Of a stretch of 64,000 nucleotides of DNA, positions 36,764-44,745 are shown piece by piece (within the stretch, counting starts at the first letter, position 1; each line of letters begins with the position of its first letter). The notes under the pieces were generated by a model. That model searched no databases. It saw only the letters and a program-made list of their open reading frames with translations, and had not been told where the DNA came from. Source of the stretch: Paenarthrobacter sp. GOM3. Lineage in GTDB: Bacteria > Actinomycetota > Actinomycetes > Actinomycetales > Micrococcaceae. The position numbers and the translations under genes were made by a program. Where the stretch lies: contig NZ_CP136562.1 of assembly GCF_018215265.2 (NCBI RefSeq), positions 4,092,001 through 4,156,000 on the forward strand. Direction: 5' to 3'.

Positions 36764-38115
36764 CCGCGTTCTGGTGTGAAACGGCGATCATCGCGTCCAA
36801 GAGCGGGTCACGGGAGCCCGAGGCCGCTTCTGGAGTGCGCTTGGAAACCCACGACGGACGGATCACCAGTGTCACGGCAGGCAGCCGGCCTCAGCCCGGC
36901 GACAAAAGACTGGAGGGCATCGTCTTCCCGGCAGCTGCCAACGCCCACTCTCACGCCTTCCACAGGGTCCTGCGTGGCCGCACCCATGAAGGGCGTGGGG
37001 ACTTCTGGGTATGGCGGGAGCAGATGTACACCAGCGCGTCTGAGCTGACCCCGGAGAAATACGAAAAGCTTGCGACCGCCGTTTTTGCGGAGATGGTGGT
37101 GACCGGTTTCAGCAGCGTTGCGGAGTTCCACTACGTCCACCACCAGCCCGATGGTGCACCTTATCCGGAGCCCCACGCCATGGAATTGGCGCTGGCCCGC
37201 GCCGCCATGGCAGCCGGAATCCGCCTGACCCTTCTGGATACCCTGTACCTGGCCGGCGGAATCGGAACGCCCCTCAGCCCCGAGCAGGCACGGTTCGGAG
37301 ACTCGGACGTCCATGCATGGCTGGACCGCCTGGCCTCGCTCCGAGCTGCCATAGCCGGGAGCTTTCCTGCGGATCGTGTGAGCGTCGGGGCTGCCTTGCA
37401 CTCGGTGCGTGCGGTCCCCGAAGAGGACTTGAAGGTGGTGGCCGCGAAATTGCCGGCAGACATTCCCCTCCATATCCACCTGAGCGAACAGCCCGCCGAG
37501 AACCAGGCCTGCCTCGAGGCTTACGGCACTACCCCGGCTGGCCTCCTGGAACGTCACGGGCTGTTGACGGAAAGGCTCTCGGCCGTTCACTCAACCCACC
37601 TGACGCCGGAAGACATCACCTCGCTTGGTGAAGCCGGCACCACCGTGGTGATGTGCCCCAGCACCGAAGCCGACCTCGCAGATGGAATTGGCCCGGCGAG
37701 GGAACTTTCGGATGCGGGAGCCACCATCGCACTGGGTACCGACCAGCACGCCGTGATCGATCCATGGACTGAAATGCGGACCCTTGAACACGGGGAGCGG
37801 TTGGGCAGCGGCCAGCGCGGGAGGTTCTCACCGCAGGAATTGCTGCGGGCCGCAACCGAAGGAGCAGCCCGTTCCATGGCCACCCCGGTGGCTGGCCCGG
37901 TCCTTGAAGTGGGCGGTGTTTGCGACCTCATGGTCATCGATCCCGCCTCCACGCGCACCGCCGGATCGCGGCCCCTGCAGATGGCATTCAGCGCGACAGC
38001 CAGCGACGTCACCGATGTGGTCATCGCTGGGGAGTTGCTCGCCTCGCACGGCGTACATGCACGGCTGGGCAAGCCTGGCACCGTGCTGGCGGAGGCGCTG
38101 AAGGAGCTCTCCTAG
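36760..38115 (+). CDS. hutF: Formimidoylglutamate deiminase-type amidohydrolase
   Basis: 451-residue amidohydrolase-superfamily enzyme of the HutF type, which converts N-formimino-L-glutamate to N-formylglutamate and ammonia. Zinc-site and family motifs: VFPAAANAHSHAFHRVLRG, GDFWVWREQMYTSASELTPE, TGFSSVAEFHYVHHQPDG, PLHIHLSEQPAENQACLEAY, LSAVHSTHLTPEDI, ALGTDQHAVIDPWTEMR. GTG 36760 is coupled to the M20 gene (GTGA). No hutI follows, unlike typical hut operons, so imidazolonepropionase must be elsewhere or the pathway differs. Confidence 0.9.
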   Translation: MTAFWCETAIIASKSGSREPEAASGVRLETHDGRITSVTAGSRPQPGDKRLEGIVFPAAANAHSHAFHRVLRGRTHEGRGDFWVWREQMYTSASELTPEKYEKLATAVFAEMVVTGFSSVAEFHYVHHQPDGAPYPEPHAMELALARAAMAAGIRLTLLDTLYLAGGIGTPLSPEQARFGDSDVHAWLDRLASLRAAIAGSFPADRVSVGAALHSVRAVPEEDLKVVAAKLPADIPLHIHLSEQPAENQACLEAYGTTPAGLLERHGLLTERLSAVHSTHLTPEDITSLGEAGTTVVMCPSTEADLADGIGPARELSDAGATIALGTDQHAVIDPWTEMRTLEHGERLGSGQRGRFSPQELLRAATEGAARSMATPVAGPVLEVGGVCDLMVIDPASTRTAGSRPLQMAFSATASDVTDVVIAGELLASHGVHARLGKPGTVLAEALKELS

Positions 38116-38141
38116 CGCTGGCACTCCGGCTCACAGGCGGC

Positions 38142-38190
38142 CGACGGCGGCCCTTGGGTTTGGCACCAGACTCAAGGGCCGCCGTCGTGC
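38142..38190 (+). terminator. Terminator after hutF
   Basis: CGACGGCGGCCCTTG and CAAGGGCCGCCGTCG form a perfect stem with a short loop, followed by TGCTTTG. The rest of the 331-bp gap up to 38446 contains no gene that I can support; TTGACT near 38324 may be part of the next promoter. Confidence 0.8.
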
Positions 38191-38446
38191 TTTGCGTTCA
38201 ATTAGTTGATCCAACCGGAAGGATCAGCCCCCCGAAAACGCCATGCCAATGCTCCCAGGGAACATACAGCTGACAGCCAGAGCCTATTGGGTTAAGGAAG
38301 TGAACACAGGTCATCTGACACGGCTTGACTGGAACTTGCGTGAGGGGCCGTGCCACACTGTGTAGCGCGAGTGCACCGGCGTCCCCGTCGGCAGCCGACG
38401 ACGTCCCGCACCGCGATCCCACACCACCATTCCCAAAGGGAGTCCC

Positions 38447-39916
38447 ATGTCCAGTTCCAGCACCGAAGGCGCACCCCCAGTTTCGCGGAAGGTGATCGGC
38501 CTGGCCGTTGCCGGCGCGGTGGGCGGCTTCCTCTTCGGCTTCGATTCGTCCGTGGTCAACGGCGCCGTGGACGCAATGGCGGACGAGTTCGTCATGAGCG
38601 AGGCCGTAACGGGCTTCGCTGTCGCCGTCGCCTTGTTGGGCTGTGCCGCCGGCGCCTACCTGGCCGGCAAGGTGGCCGACCGCTACGGACGCATCCCCGC
38701 CATGAAGATCGGCGCACTCCTGTTCCTGGTGAGTGCTGTGGGAACCGGCCTGGCGTTCAGCGTGTGGGACCTTGTCTTCTGGCGGCTGGTGGGCGGTTTG
38801 GGCATTGGACTGGCGTCCGTCATTGCTCCCGCGTACATTTCCGAGATCTCCCCCCGCCACGTGCGCGGGCGCCTCGCTTCACTTCAGCAACTGGCCATCA
38901 CCACCGGTATCTTCGCCGCGCTCCTGTCCGACGCAGTCCTTGCCAACTCAGCCGGCGGCGCCGGTGGAATGCTGTGGCTGGGGATCGAAGCCTGGCGCTG
39001 GATGTTCATAGCCTGCGCCATTCCGGCTGCCGTGTACGGGTTGATTGCGTTCCGTTTGCCCGAGTCCCCGCACTTCCTGGTGCTTAATGGCAAGGAAGAC
39101 CAGGCCCGCACCATTTTCCAGAGGCTTATTCCGGGTGACGACATCGAACGGCACATCCGTGAGATCCGTGAGTCCATCCAGCAGGAAAAGCTCTCCACCA
39201 AGAAGGGCTCGCTCCGCGGCAACCGGTTCGGCCTGCTTCCCGTGGTGTGGATCGGCATCATCCTGTCGGTCCTGCAGCAGTTCGTGGGCATCAACGTGAT
39301 CTTCTACTACTCAACCACCCTCTGGAAGGCAGTCGGGTTCCAGGAAAAGGACTCCCTGACCATCTCCGTCGCCACCTCAGTCACCAACATCCTGGTGACA
39401 CTGGTGGCCATCGCCCTGGTGGACCGCATCGGCCGCCGCCCCATCCTGTTGACCGGTTCGATCGGCATGGCCGTGTCCCTGGCTGTCTTGGCGTTGGCGT
39501 TCTCCTCGGCAACCGGAACGGGTTCCGAGATCTCACTGCCCGGCGCCTGGGGTCCCGTCGCCCTGGTGGCGGCCAACGTCTTCGTCATCAGCTTCGGAGC
39601 CTCCTGGGGGCCGCTGGTGTGGGTCCTGCTGGGCGAGATCTTCCCGTCCCGTATCCGTGCCCGCGCCCTGGGCCTGGCAGCGGCCGCTCAATGGATCGCG
39701 AACTTTGCCATCACGCTCAGCTTCCCCATCATGGCGGCGGGTTCGCTGCCCCTGACGTACGCCATGTACGCAGCGTTCGCGGCGGCGTCGTTCTTCTTTG
39801 TGATGTTCAAGGTTCCCGAGACGAACGGCATGTCCCTTGAGCAGGCCGAGACACTGTTCGTTCCCAAGGGGGCGCCGGTAGCGCCGCTGCCGGTCACCTC
39901 GGACGAAACCAAGTAG
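38447..39916 (+). CDS. Sugar porter family MFS transporter
   Basis: 489-residue member of the sugar porter family. Signatures: AVGGFLFGFDSSVVNGAVDA in helix 1, AGKVADRYGRIPAMKIGALL, RLVGGLGIGLASVIAPAYIS then EISPRHVRGRLASLQQLAIT, FRLPESPHFLVLNGKEDQAR (PESPR-type motif), LQQFVGINVIFYYSTTLWKA, VDRIGRRPILL and PETNG near the C-terminus. Twelve helices; H+ symport of a hexose, pentose or polyol is likely. No catabolic neighbour narrows the substrate. Confidence 0.92.
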   Translation: MSSSSTEGAPPVSRKVIGLAVAGAVGGFLFGFDSSVVNGAVDAMADEFVMSEAVTGFAVAVALLGCAAGAYLAGKVADRYGRIPAMKIGALLFLVSAVGTGLAFSVWDLVFWRLVGGLGIGLASVIAPAYISEISPRHVRGRLASLQQLAITTGIFAALLSDAVLANSAGGAGGMLWLGIEAWRWMFIACAIPAAVYGLIAFRLPESPHFLVLNGKEDQARTIFQRLIPGDDIERHIREIRESIQQEKLSTKKGSLRGNRFGLLPVVWIGIILSVLQQFVGINVIFYYSTTLWKAVGFQEKDSLTISVATSVTNILVTLVAIALVDRIGRRPILLTGSIGMAVSLAVLALAFSSATGTGSEISLPGAWGPVALVAANVFVISFGASWGPLVWVLLGEIFPSRIRARALGLAAAAQWIANFAITLSFPIMAAGSLPLTYAMYAAFAAASFFFVMFKVPETNGMSLEQAETLFVPKGAPVAPLPVTSDETK

Positions 39917-39922
39917 ACGCAC

Positions 39923-39959
39923 AACGAGCCCCGCGGATTACCGCGGGGCTCGTTTTTTC
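39923..39959. terminator. Strong terminator between convergent MFS genes
   Basis: ACGAGCCCCGCGG and CCGCGGGGCTCGT with a four-base loop, followed by TTTTTT. It stops the sugar porter transcript and may serve the convergent gene too. Confidence 0.92.
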
Positions 39960-39971
39960 TGGCGGGAAGCG

Positions 39972-41210
39972 TTAGACCAGGTGTGGCTCGTGCGAACTGA
40001 GGTAAATGCGGCCTCCGAAGGCTACGAGGATCGCGATCACCATGGCCACAGCGCCTGCAAAGAACGGAACCTGCGGCCCGAAGTGCTCGCCGAGCTGGGC
40101 CGCCGCGAACGGGGCCAGCGCACCACCCATCCAACGCACAAAGTTGTAGCCGGCCGACGCGACGGGCCGCGGCGAATCCGAGACGCCCATGGCCAGCTCG
40201 GTGTAGACCGTGTTGTTGATGCCCAGCAGTGCACCGGCCACGATGACAAGCACGACGACGGCAGTTACCGAGTGCCCGGCAGCCAGTCCCAGCCCGACCA
40301 GGTCGAGCATCAGGGCCGCGAGAGTGCCGGTCAGGACCTTGACGGCACCGAAGCGCTTCTGCAACACGGGAGCCACGAACACGGAGAAGACGGCCACAGC
40401 GACGCCCCACCCGAAGAACACTCCGCCGATCCCGTAGGCGTCCATGCCCAGGATGAAGGGCGTGAAGGCCAGGATGGTGAAGAAGCCGTAGTTGTAGAAC
40501 AGTGCGCTGGCCGCAGTGGTGCGGAGGCCTTTGTGCCCAAGCGCCAGGAGCGGGTCGCGGAGCCGGGATTTCTTTGCCGGGGCAGGTGTTTTAGGCAGCA
40601 GTGCCAGCAGGGCAATGAAGGCGGCAGCCATCAGGACTGCCGTGCCGAAGAACGGCGCGCGCCACTGCCAGCCGCCAAGGAGTGCTCCGAGCAGCGGGCC
40701 AAGCGAGATGCCCAAGCCGAGGGCGGCTTCGTACAGGATGATGGCCGTGCCGGTTCCACCGCTGGCCACGCCCACGATCACAGCCAAGGCCGTTGCAACG
40801 AACAACGCGTTACCGAGGCCCCAGCCGGCGCGGAAGCCCACCAGCTGTTCAACGCTGCCGGACAAACCGGAGAGCGACGCGAACACCACGATGATTGCCA
40901 AACCGATCAGCAGCGTCTTCTTGCCGCCGATGCGGGAGGACACGAAACCACTGATCAGCATTGCCACGGCCGTCACCAGGAAGTAGCTGGTGAACAGCAA
41001 CGAGACTTCACTGGTGGACGCCTCAAGGTTCTTGGCGATCGCCGGGAGGATGGGGTCCACGAGGCCGATGCCCATGAACGCGAAAACTGCCGCGAGGGCG
41101 GTGGCCCATACAGCCTTCGGCTGTTTGAGGAGGGATGCCTTCTCTGCCTCGAGGGTGTTTTCGATGGTTGGTTCGGCGCTTGCTGAAGCGTCAGCCAACT
41201 GGCGTGACAT
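39972..41210 (-). CDS. MFS exporter (DHA1-like), MarR-linked
   Basis: 412-residue 12-helix major facilitator. AFMGIGLVDPILPAIAKNLE in helix 1 and FVSSRIGGKKTLLIGLAIIV in the helix 2-3 loop fit the drug:H+ antiporter-1 group; YEAALGLGISLGPLLGALLG is a motif-C-like antiporter signature in helix 5. The gene follows a MarR regulator by 32 bp on the same strand, a standard arrangement for a self-regulated efflux pump. Substrate unknown. Confidence 0.87.
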   Translation of the reverse strand: MSRQLADASASAEPTIENTLEAEKASLLKQPKAVWATALAAVFAFMGIGLVDPILPAIAKNLEASTSEVSLLFTSYFLVTAVAMLISGFVSSRIGGKKTLLIGLAIIVVFASLSGLSGSVEQLVGFRAGWGLGNALFVATALAVIVGVASGGTGTAIILYEAALGLGISLGPLLGALLGGWQWRAPFFGTAVLMAAAFIALLALLPKTPAPAKKSRLRDPLLALGHKGLRTTAASALFYNYGFFTILAFTPFILGMDAYGIGGVFFGWGVAVAVFSVFVAPVLQKRFGAVKVLTGTLAALMLDLVGLGLAAGHSVTAVVVLVIVAGALLGINNTVYTELAMGVSDSPRPVASAGYNFVRWMGGALAPFAAAQLGEHFGPQVPFFAGAVAMVIAILVAFGGRIYLSSHEPHLV

Positions 41211-41242
41211 TCAATGGCTCCTTGTCGGTGCGTTGATTCTGG

Positions 41243-41686
41243 TTAGTTCTGGAATGAGCTGTTGAGCTTGGCGATCACGGGCAGGGCGGCCGCGAGCTGC
41301 TCAATCTCCTGGCTGTCGAGGCCCTGGAGCAGTTCGGCCACCATGGCGTTGCGCCGCTGGTCGGCGGATTCGACGGCGGCTGTCCCGGCCCGGGTAATGG
41401 CCACCTGGACGGCGCGGGAATCGTCCTGGTCGGGTTGGCGGGTGACCAGGCCTGCGCGCTCGAGCTTGATGATCTGCTCTGTGGCGCTCGGGACTTTGAT
41501 CCCCAGGTTCTTGGCGATGTCTCCCACGCGGAGGCCGGCGTCGAAGATCATGGAGAGCAGGCTCAGCTGCGCGGCAGTGAGTTCGCCCTCCGGGTCCAGA
41601 CGGCGGAACATGTATACGCCCAAACGGAGGGCCTCACGGTATTCCTTTGCGAGGTGGGTGAGGCTGGGATCGAAAGTACCGTTCAT
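41243..41686 (-). CDS. MarR family transcriptional regulator
   Basis: 147-residue MarR-type regulator: LTAAQLSLLSMIFDAG, RVGDIAKNLGIKVPSATEQI (recognition helix), IKLERAGLVTRQPDQDDSRA with the wing DDSRAVQVAITRAG. First gene of a two-gene unit with the MFS exporter. There is no Shine-Dalgarno sequence; the operator and likely -10 box run almost into the ATG, so the mRNA may be leaderless. Confidence 0.9.
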   Translation of the reverse strand: MNGTFDPSLTHLAKEYREALRLGVYMFRRLDPEGELTAAQLSLLSMIFDAGLRVGDIAKNLGIKVPSATEQIIKLERAGLVTRQPDQDDSRAVQVAITRAGTAAVESADQRRNAMVAELLQGLDSQEIEQLAAALPVIAKLNSSFQN

Positions 41687-41687
41687 A

Positions 41688-41719
41688 TTTAGGTAGCCTA
41701 ATAGTTAGGGTACCTAATA
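41688..41719. promoter_or_regulatory. MarR operator and promoter overlapping the marR start region
   Basis: Two half-palindromic copies, TTAGGTAGCCTAA (about 41689) and TTAGGGTACCTAA (about 41705), are inverted copies of each other with one mismatch. On the minus strand TTGACT lies 18 bp before TAGGCT, placing the transcription start within a few bases of the ATG. MarR dimers bind such sites, so autorepression is likely. Confidence 0.7.
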
Positions 41720-41727
41720 GTCAAGTG

Positions 41728-42234
41728 CTAGAGCGCGAGCTTCATGCCTTCGTGGCTCGCAACGAATCCCAGCCGCTCGTAGAAACGGTGTGCATCAACC
41801 CGGGACTTATCCGTGGTGAGCTGGACCAGCGAGCAGCCACGCTCCCGCGCCTGGCCAATGGCCCACTCGATCATCAGGGCCCCAACGCCTTGCCCTCGGA
41901 GCACGCCCGAGACCCGCACCGCCTCCACCTGCGCACGCCAGGATCCCCTGCGGGACAGGCCCGGAATGAAGCTGAGCTGGAAGGTGGCCACGACGTCGCC
42001 ATTGAGTTCGCCCACCACCAGAAGGTGGGAGGGGTCGGCGTCGATCGCTTCAAAAGCCAGCTCATAGGGCGCCAGGTCGTCGGCGCTTTCGCGCGCAGCG
42101 CCGAGCTGGTCATCAGCAAGCAGCGCCAGGATCCGCGGTAGGTCGCCCTTTTGGGCGCGGCGGAGGCTGAAGATTCCAGGCTCGACGGCGGCAGTCATCA
42201 AAGTGGGCGAAAAACCGGATTCTGTAGTCACCAC
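41728..42234 (-). CDS. GNAT family N-acetyltransferase
   Basis: 168-residue GNAT protein. The acetyl-CoA site is VEAVRVSGVLRGQGVGALMI (RGQGVG, motif A), followed by LVQLTTDKSRVDAHRFYERL and GFVASHEGMKLAL typical of the C-terminal strands. Substrate unknown. The start is uncertain: GTG 42234 is used; an ATG at 42198 would give a 156-residue protein still containing the whole domain. It lies upstream of marR on the same strand and is divergent from the PadR operon. Confidence 0.85.
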   Translation of the reverse strand: MVTTESGFSPTLMTAAVEPGIFSLRRAQKGDLPRILALLADDQLGAARESADDLAPYELAFEAIDADPSHLLVVGELNGDVVATFQLSFIPGLSRRGSWRAQVEAVRVSGVLRGQGVGALMIEWAIGQARERGCSLVQLTTDKSRVDAHRFYERLGFVASHEGMKLAL

Positions 42235-42257
42235 CCCAGCATGTCATTTGTCGTGGA

Positions 42258-42320
42258 ACTCAGTATTGCTAAGTACCGGTACTTAGTTCTACTATGTAGT
42301 GGTAGCTAGTAATACTGAGT
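42258..42320. promoter_or_regulatory. Nested palindromes upstream of the PadR-ABC operon
   Basis: A perfect 18-bp palindrome, CTAAGTACCGGTACTTAG (42269-42286), is flanked by the inverted pair ACTCAGTATT (42258) and AATACTGAGT (42311). All contain AGTA/TACT half-sites, and they cover the expected promoter 20-80 bp before padR. The likely ligand is the PadR protein itself. Confidence 0.7.
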
Positions 42321-42338
42321 AGCGAATGGAGGTGTCTG

Positions 42339-42668
42339 ATGGGCAAGCAAATGACCGAGATGCTCAAAGGCACATTGGAGGGAATCGTACTGGCCCTCCT
42401 GACCGGAAAGGCAGCCTACGGATACGAAATCACCACACTCCTCCGGGAGCAGGGATTCACCGAGATCGCCGAAGGGACCGTGTACGCCCTACTGGTCCGG
42501 ATCGAACAAAAGGGGCTGGTGGACGTGGAGAAGCGGCCGTCCGAAAAAGGGCCACCCCGCAAGGTGTACACCCTCAACACCCAAGGCAAAAAAGAACTCA
42601 ACGAATTTTGGAACACCTGGAGCTTCTTGTCCGAACGGCTTGAACAGCTCCGCAAGGAAGGAAAATAA
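42339..42668 (+). CDS. PadR family transcriptional regulator
   Basis: 109-residue PadR-type repressor with the winged HTH: MLKGTLEGIVLALLTGKAAY, GYEITTLLREQGFTEIAEGT, VYALLVRIEQKGLVDVEKRP, and wing KGPPRKVYTLNTQGKKEL. GGAGG lies seven bases before the ATG. Opens a four-gene unit with a DUF1048 protein and an ABC exporter; PadR/DUF1048/DrrAB-type clusters are common in Gram-positive bacteria and typically respond to a toxic compound. Confidence 0.9.
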   Translation: MGKQMTEMLKGTLEGIVLALLTGKAAYGYEITTLLREQGFTEIAEGTVYALLVRIEQKGLVDVEKRPSEKGPPRKVYTLNTQGKKELNEFWNTWSFLSERLEQLRKEGK

Positions 42669-42669
42669 C

Positions 42670-43035
42670 ATGGCAGCAAAATGGATCGAACTGGTCACCG
42701 GATCACTCGAGCAGAAGAAGCAGTTCAAGCAGGCAAAGGCCCGGCTGGAGGCCCTGCCGGAGCCGTACCGCACCGTAGCCACAGCTTTCAATCGGTACCT
42801 CATGTACTACGGCGGCGTCACCGAAGGCGACACCATGGTGCAGATGTTCACCGACCTCGCCGACCTCTGGGAACGGGCCGCAATCGAGGGCACGCCCGTG
42901 AGCGAAATCGTCGGCGACGACCCCATCGAATTCGCCGAAGCGTTCGCACTGGCCTACGGCGGAAAGCGCTGGATCGATAAAGAACGCGATCGCCTCATCA
43001 AGGCCATCGATAAGGCAAAGGAGGCCGAATCATGA
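42670..43035 (+). CDS. DUF1048 family protein
   Basis: 121-residue small helical protein: WIELVTGSLEQKKQFKQAKA, YRTVATAFNRYLMYYGGVTE, VQMFTDLADLWERAAIEGTP, and IEFAEAFALAYGGKRWIDKE, matching DUF1048. Function unknown; it is regularly encoded between PadR regulators and ABC exporters. ATG 42670 follows padR by one base with AAGGAAGG upstream. The stop overlaps the ATPase start (ATGA). Confidence 0.87.
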   Translation: MAAKWIELVTGSLEQKKQFKQAKARLEALPEPYRTVATAFNRYLMYYGGVTEGDTMVQMFTDLADLWERAAIEGTPVSEIVGDDPIEFAEAFALAYGGKRWIDKERDRLIKAIDKAKEAES

Positions 43036-43826
43036 CATCAGCGGCCATCAGCGTCCAAGGCATAGAGAAGTCCTACAAGGACCTCCATGTGCTCCGCGGG
43101 GTGGACTTCGAGGTAGCGTCAGGCAGCATTTTCGCCCTCCTTGGCTCCAACGGGGCGGGCAAGACCACCATGGTGAAAATCCTGTCCACGCTGCTCAAAG
43201 CGGATGGCGGAACGGCCGCCGTCGAAGGCTTTGACGTCGCGGCAGAGTCGCTGCAGGTGAGGGCGTCCATCAGCCTCACCGGGCAGTTCGCCGCGGTGGA
43301 CGAGATCCTCACCGGCAAGGAGAACCTGATTCTGGTGGCGAAGCTGCGCCATCTGAAGAACCCGGGCCAGATCGCCGACGAGTTGCTGGCTCAGTTCAGC
43401 CTCACCGACGCCGGATCCCGGAAAGTGGCGGCCTACTCCGGCGGCATGCGCCGGCGGCTGGACATCGCGATGAGCCTGATCGGCGAACCCAAGGTGATTT
43501 TCCTTGACGAGCCCACCACGGGGCTCGATCCCGAAGCCCGGTTGGAGGTCTGGCACATCATCAAGAGGCTCGCCACCCAAGGGACCACCGTCCTGCTCAC
43601 CACGCAGTACCTCGACGAAGCTGAGCAACTCGCAGACCGCATTGCCATTCTTCATGAAGGCCGCATCATTGCGAACGGCACACTCGCCGAGCTCAAACAG
43701 CTCCTTCCGCCGGCCAAAATCGAATACGTCGAGAAGCAGCCGAGCCTGGAGGACATCTTCCTGGCGCTCGTGGGCACCGGTAACGAGTCAAACCACAGCA
43801 GCGAGTCAGTAAAGGACAGGTCATGA
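43032..43826 (+). CDS. ABC exporter ATP-binding protein (DrrA-like)
   Basis: 264-residue ATPase of the drug-resistance (DrrA/CcmA) type: Walker A LLGSNGAGKTTMVK (37-50), Q-loop ISLTGQFAAVDEILTG, signature YSGGMRRRLDIAMSLIG, Walker B VIFLDEPTTGLDPEARLEVW, H-loop LLTTQYLDEAEQLADRIAIL. The signature has YSGGM rather than LSGGQ, usual for this branch. Coupled to both neighbours by ATGA overlaps. Confidence 0.93.
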   Translation: MTSAAISVQGIEKSYKDLHVLRGVDFEVASGSIFALLGSNGAGKTTMVKILSTLLKADGGTAAVEGFDVAAESLQVRASISLTGQFAAVDEILTGKENLILVAKLRHLKNPGQIADELLAQFSLTDAGSRKVAAYSGGMRRRLDIAMSLIGEPKVIFLDEPTTGLDPEARLEVWHIIKRLATQGTTVLLTTQYLDEAEQLADRIAILHEGRIIANGTLAELKQLLPPAKIEYVEKQPSLEDIFLALVGTGNESNHSSESVKDRS

Positions 43827-44584
43827 ACACCCACTTCTTCGCAGACACCTCTGTCCTGCTGGGACGGTCCATGCGGCACATCTTCCGCAGCGTGGACACC
43901 ATCATCACCACCGCCATTACACCCATCGCCCTGATGCTGCTGTTCGTCTATGTCTTTGGCGGCGCCATCAGGACCGACACAGAGAACTACGTCAACTACC
44001 TGCTCCCCGGCATCATGCTCATCGCCATCGCTTCGGGCATCGCCTACACCGCGGTCCGCTTGTTCACCGATATGCAGAGCGGGATCTTCGAGCGTTTCCA
44101 GTCCATGCCGATCGCACGCTCGTCGGTGCTGTGGGCACACGTCCTGACCTCCCTTGTGGCCAACGGGCTCTCGCTGGTGATCATCGTGCTGGTGGCGCTC
44201 CTCATGGGGTTCCGCACCTCGGCCAACGTGCTGGATTGGCTCGCTGTTGCAGGAATCCTGGCATTATTCACCCTGGCACTCACCTGGATCGCCATCATCG
44301 CAGGCCTCTCCGCAAAGTCCGTGGATGGTGCCGGCGGCTTCTCCTACCCGCTGATCTTCCTGCCGTTCATCAGCTCGGCCTTCGTCCCCACAGAGACAAT
44401 GCCGGGTCCGGTTCGCTGGTTTGCGGAGAATCAACCGGTCACGTCAATTGTGAACAGCATCCAGGATCTGTTCGCGCAGCAACCGGTGGGCAGCAACATT
44501 TGGGTAGCCTTGGCCTGGTGTTTGGGAATCCTGGTCCTCGCCTACGCATTTGCCACTGCGGCCTACAAGCGCCAAATCGCCTGA
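43823..44584 (+). CDS. ABC-2 type exporter permease (DrrB-like)
   Basis: 253-residue permease with about six membrane segments: TAITPIALMLLFVYVFGGAI, YVNYLLPGIMLIAIASGIAY, GLSLVIIVLVALLMGFRTSA, LALFTLALTWIAIIAGLSAK and the C-terminal FISSAFVPTETMPGPVRWFA typical of ABC-2 membrane proteins. Forms the exporter with the preceding ATPase; the substrate is probably an antibiotic-like compound. Confidence 0.9.
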   Translation: MNTHFFADTSVLLGRSMRHIFRSVDTIITTAITPIALMLLFVYVFGGAIRTDTENYVNYLLPGIMLIAIASGIAYTAVRLFTDMQSGIFERFQSMPIARSSVLWAHVLTSLVANGLSLVIIVLVALLMGFRTSANVLDWLAVAGILALFTLALTWIAIIAGLSAKSVDGAGGFSYPLIFLPFISSAFVPTETMPGPVRWFAENQPVTSIVNSIQDLFAQQPVGSNIWVALAWCLGILVLAYAFATAAYKRQIA

Positions 44585-44607
44585 TTCCACCAGCCAAAAC
44601 AACGGCC

Positions 44608-44637
44608 GAAGCTCCCCTTCTGATCAGGGGAGCTTTC
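44608..44637 (+). terminator. Terminator of the PadR-ABC operon
   Basis: AAGCTCCCC and GGGGAGCTT stem with a nine-base loop (TTCTGATCA), followed by TCG rather than a clean T-run. Confidence 0.65.
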
Positions 44638-44745
44638 GCCATGCAGACCGATTCGCAATTGGTCAGACATTAGCTATAACTTTATCGAACACATTTGTAA
44701 CGGCCGTCACTATTGTGGCGGGTCCTTCGAAGGGTTCTTGAACTA

